From Mucilaginibacter pallidiroseus (GTDB taxonomy: Bacteria > Bacteroidota > Bacteroidia > Sphingobacteriales > Sphingobacteriaceae), in contig NZ_VOEJ01000004.1 in the NCBI RefSeq assembly GCF_007846085.1, positions 248,001 through 312,000 on the forward strand: a stretch of 64,000 bases of DNA. The letters run 5' to 3'. Under the pieces are notes generated by a model. The model had not been told where the DNA came from. It made no database searches and saw nothing but the letters and a program-made list of their open reading frames with translations. Position numbers and translations under genes: made by a program. Below, in pieces: positions 19,441-27,189 of this stretch (positions within the stretch are counted from its first letter, which is position 1; every line of letters begins with the position of its first letter).

Positions 19441-22221
19441 TTAAAATGTGTAATTAAATGATAATGAGTATGTTGAGCCAATGTTGTAGCGGCGGAAGAT
19501 GTTGCCTGGACCAGACGGAATGTAAGGTTTGCCATCAAGCTCATACTCGAAGCTGTAGTTGTTTGCAAGTATGTCTGTAGCGCTTAGTTTAAACTCGCCT
19601 TTGTTTTTAAACACCTTATAACCTACCTGTGCATCTAACACGTTACGCGGCATTTCATACACGCTCGAGAAACGTGCGCCACCAGCCAGGAATATGCGTT
19701 TACCAAGGCGGTTAAACAACAAGTTTATTGATAGTTTGTTATCCAGCTCGGTGTGTGTAATACCGGCGTTAACCACATATGGCGACTGGCCTACCAACCG
19801 GCGTGTTTTTTCAAGACGATCGATACCATCATCAGGGTTGGTTACGCGCGATTTGTTAACGGATAAGTTTGCGTATGCTGTAGTGTTTTTCATGAACATG
19901 CTACCGTTGATAAAATCAAGCGCTTTGCGGGCCTCAAGCTCGAAACCATATACATAAGCTGATTTGGAGTTGAAGTAGCTGATGGTGGTGGTTGAGTTAC
20001 GGTCGTCAAATATTGGTTCGATAGCGTTTTGGAATTTTTTGTAGAAAGCTGATACCGAGAATATCTGACCGGCAGCAGGATAAAATTCGTAACGGATATC
20101 GGCGTTATCAATCAATGTCCTTTTCAGGCTTGGTTCACCCTGTACTGTAGCCAGTAATTCGTAATCATAAAACGCAAAGGTTGCAAGCTCCCTAAACTCC
20201 GGGCGGGCAAGTGTGCGGTAGTATGATGCCCTGAAATTTGCTTTAGGCGTTAAACTGTAAGTAAAGTTAACCGACGGAAGGAAATCTGTATTGTTTAGCT
20301 TAACTTCCGGCTGGTTAGGATCCTGTGTTTTTAATTTCAGGTCAAATTTCTCAACGCGTAAACCGTAAACAACCCTTACGTCTTCGCCAATCTTGCTGTC
20401 CAACATGGCGTAACCAGCGTTAGTTAAACTGTGGGCATTGTATCTGTCGGCAAGGTTTGAAATCTCCTGCAAATCAAATATACCTGCGTTGATAACGCTC
20501 GGGCTAAACAGGGTTTGGATAGGGCGCTGCAAAATTGCATCGATATCGTAAGTTGAGTTTGATCTGTCGGCAATTAAACCGATGAAGCGGGCATTGAAGT
20601 TCCTGTCGCGGTATTGTGAGTTAACACCTAATTTTAAAGTGCTTTGTTTAAACAGGTTTACCGGCAGGCTGTAATCTACTTTGCCCGAGTAAATATTCTC
20701 GTTAAGTTTAGAGAAGAAACGTGCATTTTCCTTACCAAGCGTTTCAAGTGTAGCATAGTATGGATCGCCCGGGTTACTTTGTTTGTAGTTAACCTTACGC
20801 TGATCCGGCTGGTCATTGGTAATGTTGCTGAAACCAAGGTTCCATTTGATTTTTGATTTTTCGCCAACAGCATGGTCACCTTCAAGCGTGCTTTTAAACA
20901 AGCCTTTTTCAAGCATGTCATAAGCATAAAAGCGGTTGTCATTTGATGACGTTGACGAGTTAGGGCCGGTACGGTAAGTAAACTGGTCGTCCAGGATACG
21001 GTTGTACAGGTTTTTGAAGGTGATTTTGTTTTTACCGAAGCTGTATGCAAAGTTTGCAAGCGCACCAATGTTGGTAGAGAACTTGCTTATCTCGCTTTGG
21101 TAGTCGTAGTTATCATAACGCTGTATCAAATTAGGCGTTATGTTTTGCGAATTACGGTAGGTTAATGATACCGTTGTACCTAACTTGTTTTTTGCGGCAC
21201 CCAACTCTTTAACATCACCAACTGTAAGCTGGTAGCTTTGCGTAGGCAACGCTTTGTTGGTGTAGATATTAAAATCATTATTAAGGCTGCGTGCCGATTG
21301 TATTTCCTGGTTTTTTGAAAGCTGATTGTTTACAATACGCTCTGTCGACGGGAAATTGTTGGCCAGTTTACGGCTGCCGTCGTCAAAACCAAAGTAATCG
21401 CTGGTTGAGCGGTAGCCGCTTTTAAAGTCTTTAAAAGTGCTTTTGGTATTGTAACCTGCGCCAATACCAAAGCTTACAAAGTTTTGATCTGGTATGTCTT
21501 TGGTCAATATCTGTACGTTACCGCCTGCAAAGTCTCCGGCCAAATCAGGGCTGGCTGTTTTGCTGATGATGATATTGTCGATAAGGTTACTTGGCACAAT
21601 ATCAAACGAGAAAGCCTTGCGGTTAGGCTCGGTGCTTGGCAGCGGAGAACCATCTAAAGAGGCTGTGTTGTAACGGTCGCTCAAACCACGTACAACCACA
21701 AACTTATTGTCCTGTATGGTGGTACCGCTAACGCGTTTCAATACATCGCTGGTGCTCCTGTCTGGTGAGCGGCGTATAAGTTCTGATGAAATACCATCAG
21801 ATATTGATACGCTGTTTTTTTGAATAGCGTATAATGAACTTACCGACTCCTGACGGTAGGTTGCCTTAATAACTACTTCTTTTAAAGCAGTAGTTTCTGA
21901 TTGCGACAGGGTGACATCAAGCGGAGTTGCTGCCCCTGCTTTTACTTCAATGTCCGAAATTGATTTTGTTTGATAGCCAATGTAGCGTATTAAAACGGTG
22001 TATTTGCCCGGGGCAACGCCGCTTAGTGCATAGTGGCCTTCAACATCTGTTGCTACACCTTTAGTAGTGCCTTGCAGGCTTACTGTGGCACCAATTAATG
22101 TTTCACTGGTTTTTGAGTCGATAACTTTACCGGTTATCCTACCCGGGTTTTGGGCAAATAGTGTGTTTGCCGATAGGGTTAAGGAAATAACGACTGAGAT
22201 TACGGTTAAAAATCTTTTCAC
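19441..22221 (-). CDS. TonB-dependent receptor with carboxypeptidase-D-like N-terminal domain
   Basis: 926 residues from a GTG start. Signal peptide (to about residue 23, LFAQ), then a CarboxypepD_reg-like domain (GRITGKVIDSKTSETLIGAT to about residue 110), then a plug (VVVRGLSDRYNTASLDGSPL), then a 22-strand barrel ending in aromatic residues (SLSFNYTF). It imports an unknown substrate across the outer membrane. The promoter (TAATTTTG at 22241-22248) is preceded by six 11-bp-phased hexamer positions, five of which match a Pho-box-like hexamer. A role in phosphate or organophosphate uptake is therefore a reasonable inference from regulation, not from the protein. Confidence 0.92.
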   Translation of the reverse strand: MKRFLTVISVVISLTLSANTLFAQNPGRITGKVIDSKTSETLIGATVSLQGTTKGVATDVEGHYALSGVAPGKYTVLIRYIGYQTKSISDIEVKAGAATPLDVTLSQSETTALKEVVIKATYRQESVSSLYAIQKNSVSISDGISSELIRRSPDRSTSDVLKRVSGTTIQDNKFVVVRGLSDRYNTASLDGSPLPSTEPNRKAFSFDIVPSNLIDNIIISKTASPDLAGDFAGGNVQILTKDIPDQNFVSFGIGAGYNTKSTFKDFKSGYRSTSDYFGFDDGSRKLANNFPSTERIVNNQLSKNQEIQSARSLNNDFNIYTNKALPTQSYQLTVGDVKELGAAKNKLGTTVSLTYRNSQNITPNLIQRYDNYDYQSEISKFSTNIGALANFAYSFGKNKITFKNLYNRILDDQFTYRTGPNSSTSSNDNRFYAYDMLEKGLFKSTLEGDHAVGEKSKIKWNLGFSNITNDQPDQRKVNYKQSNPGDPYYATLETLGKENARFFSKLNENIYSGKVDYSLPVNLFKQSTLKLGVNSQYRDRNFNARFIGLIADRSNSTYDIDAILQRPIQTLFSPSVINAGIFDLQEISNLADRYNAHSLTNAGYAMLDSKIGEDVRVVYGLRVEKFDLKLKTQDPNQPEVKLNNTDFLPSVNFTYSLTPKANFRASYYRTLARPEFRELATFAFYDYELLATVQGEPSLKRTLIDNADIRYEFYPAAGQIFSVSAFYKKFQNAIEPIFDDRNSTTTISYFNSKSAYVYGFELEARKALDFINGSMFMKNTTAYANLSVNKSRVTNPDDGIDRLEKTRRLVGQSPYVVNAGITHTELDNKLSINLLFNRLGKRIFLAGGARFSSVYEMPRNVLDAQVGYKVFKNKGEFKLSATDILANNYSFEYELDGKPYIPSGPGNIFRRYNIGSTYSLSFNYTF

Positions 22222-22240
22222 GTGTATTAATTTAATACCG

Positions 22241-22318
22241 CAAAATTATTACCGCGATGTTAGTTGAATGTTACTGATGTATTACCAAAAAGGACACTTA
22301 ATATTAAATGAATGTTAA
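22241..22318 (-). promoter_or_regulatory. Promoter with phased direct-repeat operator (Pho-box-like)
   Basis: On the plus strand, hexamers start every 11 bases: TGTTAG (22258), TGTTAC (22269), TATTAC (22280), a non-matching AGGACA (22291), TATTAA (22302) and TGTTAA (22313). Read on the minus strand these are TTAACA-like repeats with 5-base spacers, the geometry of PhoB/PhoP sites. The array ends 10 bases upstream of a TAATTTTG -7 box, where a -33 element would otherwise be. Confidence 0.6.
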
Positions 22319-22337
22319 GTGCAAAATAAAATTACTG

Positions 22338-22700
22338 TTAACCAGCGTTTTGTTTTTCGGGATTTAAGTGCTGCTTAATTTCCTGCATTTCCAGTTCATA
22401 GGCACGCATACGAGCGTGTAAGATGTCTACTTCGGTACGCAGCATTTGTATCTCCGTGATGAGTTTGGCCGAGTCTGGTTTGTGCAAATGCTTTTCGCCT
22501 GTGCCCAGGATGAGCCACTCGGGCGAGTATTTTAACTGGAAGCAAAGTTTACGGATAAGATAGTAACTTATATCCTGCTTCTTGTTAATCACCTTGCTTA
22601 TAAAGCCCTGATCAACACCTATGGCATTAGCAAGGGCTAATTGCCCGCCATGATCTTTTACAATAACTTTTATCCGTTTTAAAACCGCCTCGTCAGTCAT
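22338..22700 (-). CDS. XRE-family DNA-binding protein with C-terminal coiled coil
   Basis: 120 residues from MTDEAVLKRI, preferred over a start five codons upstream. The helix-turn-helix spans about residues 15-60 (GQLALANAIGVDQGFISKVI). A heptad-like helix follows (ITEIQMLRTEVDILHARMRAYELEM), probably for dimerisation. It sits directly upstream of the TonB receptor on the same strand but is separated by that gene's own operator region, so it need not be its regulator. Confidence 0.8.
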   Translation of the reverse strand: MTDEAVLKRIKVIVKDHGGQLALANAIGVDQGFISKVINKKQDISYYLIRKLCFQLKYSPEWLILGTGEKHLHKPDSAKLITEIQMLRTEVDILHARMRAYELEMQEIKQHLNPEKQNAG

Positions 22701-22774
22701 AGTGTGATGCTGCAATTATAAACAATTTTATCAAAGTGAATAGAGGCAGCAACCAATCGTATAAAAAAAACGGT

Positions 22775-24106
22775 TTAGAACGTTTTTATTGCGTCGCTAA
22801 GATCATATACCGGCACGTCTTTTATTTGCGCCGAAATAATACTAACTGCAGCGGCCGAGCGATAGCCTGCTGCGCAATGCACCACAATTGGTTTATCGGC
22901 AGGTATTTCGCCAATGCGTTCCCTCAACTCGGGCAGCGGAATTGTTAAAGCATCAGCAAATATTTTACCCGCTTTTATTTCGGCCCAGTTGCGTACGTCT
23001 ATGATGGTGCAATTTTGGGGTTGCGCTCTGAAAGCCGCTTCATCAAGTACAGGCGCTTGTTCTGTAGCTGTTGGCGGGGTAAGCAGCGCTGCTTTTATAT
23101 TTTGCTCGTAGCCTATTTTGGCAATTTTGTTAATAGCAATGTCAAGTGCGGCATCACTAGCAGCAGTGAGGTAAAATGCTTCGCCCGGGTTGATGATAGA
23201 CCCTAACCAGGTTTCAAACTTTTCACCGTCCTGCAAATTAATGCTGCCGGGCAAGTGGCCCTCGCGATAGTTACCCCTCGGGCGGGTATCTATAACCTGT
23301 ATGCCTTCAGCCAAACCAGCATCGGCCTTAATCTTAACAACATTATCAACGCTTTCATTAAAGTTTGGTGCACCGGTTTTATTCAGTTCCACGTCATAGC
23401 CAAAATATTTTGGCATAAAAGGTTGGTCGGAAGTAAGCAGGTTTACAAAGGCCAGTTCGTCCATTAGTTGCAGGGCGTAGTTTTCACGTAACTCTTTACC
23501 AATAGTTGTTTGCAAATCTGGGCTCATACTTTTGCCACAGAGCGAGCCAGGACCGTGTGCCGGGTAAACGGTAATGTCCGCAGGCAATTTCATTAACTTT
23601 TGGCGGGTGCTTTGGTACATCTGCCGGGCCAATTCTTCTTTCTTGGCTGTAATGTTCCCTGCGCTTTCGCGTAAGTCGGGCCTGCCCACATCGCCTGCAA
23701 ATAGGGTGTCGCCGGTAAATATGGCGCAATCGCGGCCGTTTTCGTCTTCCAATAATATGCAAATCGAATCGGGCGAGTGACCGGGTGTGTTAATCGCTTT
23801 TAGTTTGATGTCATTCAGTTGAATAACATCGCCGTCATCAAATGCTTCATGCGGATATTCGGCACCTGCAAGCTTGCTAACATAGATAACGGCATCGGTG
23901 GTTTTATGAATCTCAAGATGCGAGCTCACAAAATCGGCATGGGGGTGGGTTTCAATAACACCGGCAATATCTGCGTTGTGCAGCGCTGCAAAATCGTAAT
24001 AAGGCTGCGGGTTGCGGGCCGGGTCAATCACTATCATGCGGCCGGTGCGAATTATTGCGTACGAGGCATGCGCCAAACCTTTATCGTAAAATTGATGAAC
24101 TATCAT
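22775..24106 (-). CDS. Metallo-beta-lactamase/rhodanese fusion (persulfide dioxygenase-sulfurtransferase type)
   Basis: 443 residues. The N-terminal MBL domain carries ETHPHADFVSS (HxHxD) and IFTGDTLFAGDVGRPDL, typical of ETHE1/CstB-like persulfide dioxygenases. Two rhodanese domains follow. The first (about 265-345) has no Cys at its active loop (FYLTAAS), while the second ends in VVHCAAGYRSAAA with the catalytic Cys. It probably oxidises persulfide and transfers sulfane sulfur in sulfide detoxification. A TATCTTTG -7 box lies about 15 bases upstream of the start. It appears to be a single-gene unit. Confidence 0.88.
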   Translation of the reverse strand: MIVHQFYDKGLAHASYAIIRTGRMIVIDPARNPQPYYDFAALHNADIAGVIETHPHADFVSSHLEIHKTTDAVIYVSKLAGAEYPHEAFDDGDVIQLNDIKLKAINTPGHSPDSICILLEDENGRDCAIFTGDTLFAGDVGRPDLRESAGNITAKKEELARQMYQSTRQKLMKLPADITVYPAHGPGSLCGKSMSPDLQTTIGKELRENYALQLMDELAFVNLLTSDQPFMPKYFGYDVELNKTGAPNFNESVDNVVKIKADAGLAEGIQVIDTRPRGNYREGHLPGSINLQDGEKFETWLGSIINPGEAFYLTAASDAALDIAINKIAKIGYEQNIKAALLTPPTATEQAPVLDEAAFRAQPQNCTIIDVRNWAEIKAGKIFADALTIPLPELRERIGEIPADKPIVVHCAAGYRSAAAVSIISAQIKDVPVYDLSDAIKTF

Positions 24107-24179
24107 AAGCGGTTACAGCCGGCAAAGATAGGATTTGCGCGGGAGAGGTAAAAGGTAGGAGTGTAGATGGGAAGTAAAG

Positions 24180-24767
24180 ATGTGCATCACAGATGCTAAT
24201 TCGCTTACGCACTCGTCGCTGACGAGCGCGAGGGTGGATTCAGGTCTACAAAATATAGTTCATGGGTTGATAGACGAGGATAGTGGTAATCATGTCTCAG
24301 GCGGTGTTTTTAAAATTGGGAGGTATAGTATCGAAAACTATTTAATTGATCCCTTGAACGTATTTGCTGTTCTTATCGATAAAGAAAGAGCACCTATCGT
24401 TAATGGTATTAAACTTACAGTCGGCGAAGAGTATAAATTAAAATCTTTACCTGCTAGTAAGCTCCAAGAAATAGTAGATGAGATATTTTCTTTAGTTGAA
24501 CCTGAACTGGCAAGTTTTTTTTCTGACTTTGATCAATCAGAATTAGAAAGAGCTAATGTGGAATTTACTAACGGTATGGTACTTTCCTACCCTAAATGGA
24601 TTTTTTTGAGGCGAGGTAAAACATTATTATTTGAAGTCTACAACAAAGTTTTCACAAGCCCAATTGTAAATTTTTCAACACTTTTTAAGGCTATGAGAAA
24701 GTTGAATTTGTTCCCACTTGAACTTTTATCAAAACTTAGTGAGTTGAAGAGTACTATTAAGGAATAA
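24180..24767 (+). pseudogene. 5'-truncated remnant of a DUF4435/TOPRIM-like protein
   Basis: An open frame of 195 codons, but only residues from about 27 on look native. HGLIDEDSGN followed by RYSIENYLIDP matches the Asp-rich loop and ENYL motif of DUF4435-type domains, usually found at the C-terminus of AAA/OLD-like ATPases. The normal N-terminal part is missing, and the first 20 codons come from a palindrome-containing intergenic stretch (hairpin 24209-24229). The DNA is clearly more A/T-rich than both neighbours, suggesting transferred DNA that has decayed. A functional short protein is possible but less likely. Confidence 0.6.
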
Positions 24768-24771
24768 TGAA

Positions 24772-24792
24772 AAGCCCGGCATAACCGGGCTT
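24772..24792 (-). terminator. Terminator of the M13 peptidase gene (possibly bidirectional)
   Basis: AAGCCCGG and CCGGGCTT arms with a 5-base loop, 21 bases past the M13 stop and 4 bases past the stop of the plus-strand remnant. Confidence 0.75.
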
Positions 24793-24813
24793 ATAAAACC
24801 ACTCTCCAAACGC

Positions 24814-26880
24814 CTACCAAACTTTAATACGTTCTTCGGGCTTTTTGTACATTTTGTCGCCGGGTTTAACGTCGAATGCGGCGTACCATGCATCCATGTT
24901 TACAACAGGTGCATTGGTGCGGAACTCCTCGGGCGAGTGCGGATCAGTCAGGATCCTTTGCGCGGCCGACTCGGGGCGTTGTGCACTGCGCCATACCTGT
25001 GCCCACGACAGGAAGAACCTTTGGTCGGGCGTAAAGCCGTCAATCTTGGTGTTTGATTTGCCTTGTTTAGTTTTCTTGAATGCTTCATAAGCTACATTCA
25101 ATCCACCTAAATCTGCAAGGTTTTCGCCAAGGGTTAGTTTGCCGTTTACGTGCATAGTATCAAGAACAGTAAAGGCATTGTACTGGTTTACCACCTGGTC
25201 TGCACGGCCTTTAAATTTATCGGCATCTTCCTTGGTCCACCAGTCGCGCAGGGTGCCATCGGCATCATACTGGCGGCCCTGGTCGTCAAAGCCGTGCGTC
25301 ATTTCGTGGCCTATTACCGCACCTATACCACCGTAGTTAATAGCATCATCGGCACCAAAATCAAAGAAAGGGAACTGCAAGATCCCGGCAGGGAAAGCAA
25401 TTTCATTATTTACCGGGTTGTAGTAAGCATTTACGGTTGGCGGTGTCATGCCCCAGCGGGTTTTATCAACCGGTTTGCCCAGGCGGGTAACGTTATAATT
25501 GTAGCGCCATTTAGATATGGTTTTCAGGTTCCCATAATAATCATCACGATTGATGACAATGCCGGCGTAATCTTCCCATTTATCAGGATACCCAATTTTA
25601 ACACTAAAGGCGTTCAACTTCTTAAGTGCGCGTTGCTTGGTAGCATCGCTCATCCAATCGAGGCGTTTAATGCGGTCGCCAAGGGTAACTTTAAGGTTGT
25701 TAACCAAGTCAACCATGTATTTCTTAGCAGCCGGTGTGAAGTATTTTTCTACGTAAAGCTGGCCAAGCAATTCGCCCAGGCTGCCGTCAACAAGGCCGCT
25801 CATGCGCTCGTCGCGCGGGGTTTGTACCTTTTGGCCGCTAAGTGCGCTGCTATATGCAAAGTTTGCTTTAACAAACGGCGAGCTTAGCGCGCTTGCAGCA
25901 CTTTTAAGCACGTTCCATTTCAGGTAAGTTTTCCAGTCGGCAACAGGTGTTGAGGCAAGCATGCCGTCAATATCCTTGAAGAAGGTTGGCTGGCCTACAA
26001 TTATGGTGTCCTGGCCGGCAACTTTAAGCATAGGCAAAAGTTTTACCCAGTTTAAGTGCGGGGTGGTTTTGCTGAAATCGGCAACCGAAAATTTGTTGTA
26101 GGTTACGTTGGGGTCGCGCTGTGCCACACGGCTTAGCTGTGATTTGGCAAGCGCTTTTTCCAGCTCATAAACTGTGTTCGCATTTTTCGCGGCTTCATCA
26201 GCGCTGCTGCCTGTTAATGCAAAAAGGGCAGTGGCATACGTTTTAAAAGCATCCTGAATTTTTTTCGAACGGGCATCATCTTTCAGGTAGTTGTCCCTAT
26301 CGGGCAGGCTGGTGCCACCCTGGCGCAGGTTCACAATGTAACGCTCCACGTGTTTGTCATCCTGGCCTACGCCAAAGCCAAACAGCGGGCTGCCCAAGCC
26401 GTTCATGCGGTCATAAACCAGTTCGTTTACAACACCGTCAATGCTGTTTATTTTGTCAATACGGGCAAGGTCGGCCTGTATCGGGGTGTAGCCTTTTTTC
26501 TCAATGGCAAGGCTATCCATACCGCTGGCGTATAAATCGCCCACGCGTTGTTTAAGGCTGCCTTTGGTTTGGCCCTTTGTTGCGCTAACCTCTTTAAGCA
26601 AATTTAAAAGGCGGTCAGTATTTTCCTGCCTTAAAATGTTGAAGCTACCCCAACGGGTTTGTTTGGCGGGGATAGCATTTTGCTTTAACCAGCCGCCGTT
26701 GGCATATTCAAAAAAGTCGTCGCCCGGCTTAACAGACATGTCCATATTGGCCGGATCAATAAATTTTTTAGGGGGATCGCCGGCAGATTTTTTGCCCGGT
26801 TTGCCGCCATCAGCAGCGAAAGCACTTACCGACAGGCACAGGGCGCCGGCCAGCATCAAATTATTAAACTTTAACTTCAT
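24814..26880 (-). CDS. M13 family metallopeptidase (neprilysin-like endopeptidase), exported
   Basis: 688 residues. A signal peptide (to about AFA, residue 23) is followed by the motif GDDFFEYANGGWL found at the start of mature M13 enzymes. The zinc site is VIGHEMTHGFDDQGRQYD around residue 522, with the third ligand in LTLGENLADLGG. The C-terminus PEERIKVW ends in Trp like the family consensus CxVW, with Lys in place of the Cys region. It cleaves short peptides in the periplasm. It has its own terminator and no operon partner. Confidence 0.93.
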   Translation of the reverse strand: MKLKFNNLMLAGALCLSVSAFAADGGKPGKKSAGDPPKKFIDPANMDMSVKPGDDFFEYANGGWLKQNAIPAKQTRWGSFNILRQENTDRLLNLLKEVSATKGQTKGSLKQRVGDLYASGMDSLAIEKKGYTPIQADLARIDKINSIDGVVNELVYDRMNGLGSPLFGFGVGQDDKHVERYIVNLRQGGTSLPDRDNYLKDDARSKKIQDAFKTYATALFALTGSSADEAAKNANTVYELEKALAKSQLSRVAQRDPNVTYNKFSVADFSKTTPHLNWVKLLPMLKVAGQDTIIVGQPTFFKDIDGMLASTPVADWKTYLKWNVLKSAASALSSPFVKANFAYSSALSGQKVQTPRDERMSGLVDGSLGELLGQLYVEKYFTPAAKKYMVDLVNNLKVTLGDRIKRLDWMSDATKQRALKKLNAFSVKIGYPDKWEDYAGIVINRDDYYGNLKTISKWRYNYNVTRLGKPVDKTRWGMTPPTVNAYYNPVNNEIAFPAGILQFPFFDFGADDAINYGGIGAVIGHEMTHGFDDQGRQYDADGTLRDWWTKEDADKFKGRADQVVNQYNAFTVLDTMHVNGKLTLGENLADLGGLNVAYEAFKKTKQGKSNTKIDGFTPDQRFFLSWAQVWRSAQRPESAAQRILTDPHSPEEFRTNAPVVNMDAWYAAFDVKPGDKMYKKPEERIKVW

Positions 26881-27154
26881 AACAATTTAGTAAAAAGTTA
26901 AAGCTAATAAATTAATACAGTAGCTTGCAAATAGCCTATTTGTTAAACCAGCTAAGCAAGGTTGATAATCCCGAAAATCTGAACATTACAGCCAGTAAAC
27001 GGTTGGCAGGCAGCGTTTTCATACTTGTATTGGGTGTTACAATATAGTAACGCGGTATTGTAAAATTATTGTTGCCAAACGATATTATGTTTTATATAAG
27101 GCAAATCAGCAAACGGTGGCTTTTAATTAGTTATTGATATATCGATTATAGCAA

Positions 27155-27183
27155 TTGGTATTAGTTGCAAATACTTATTTTTG
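27155..27183 (+). promoter_or_regulatory. valS promoter, predicts leaderless mRNA
   Basis: TTG (27155-27157), 18 bases, TATTTTTG (27176-27183), then 6 bases and the ATG at 27190. The upstream TTG at 27181 lies inside the -7 box, which rules it out as the start codon. Confidence 0.75.
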
Positions 27184-27189
27184 CGGGCT

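Noticed and set aside
25150..25887. 245-codon frame antisense to the M13 peptidase gene
   Set aside because: It lies wholly opposite a clear metallopeptidase and has no motif of its own; it is a shadow of codon bias.
27181..27189. TTG start for valS
   Set aside because: The TTG lies inside the -7 promoter box, and the ATG 9 bases later fits the family N-terminus.
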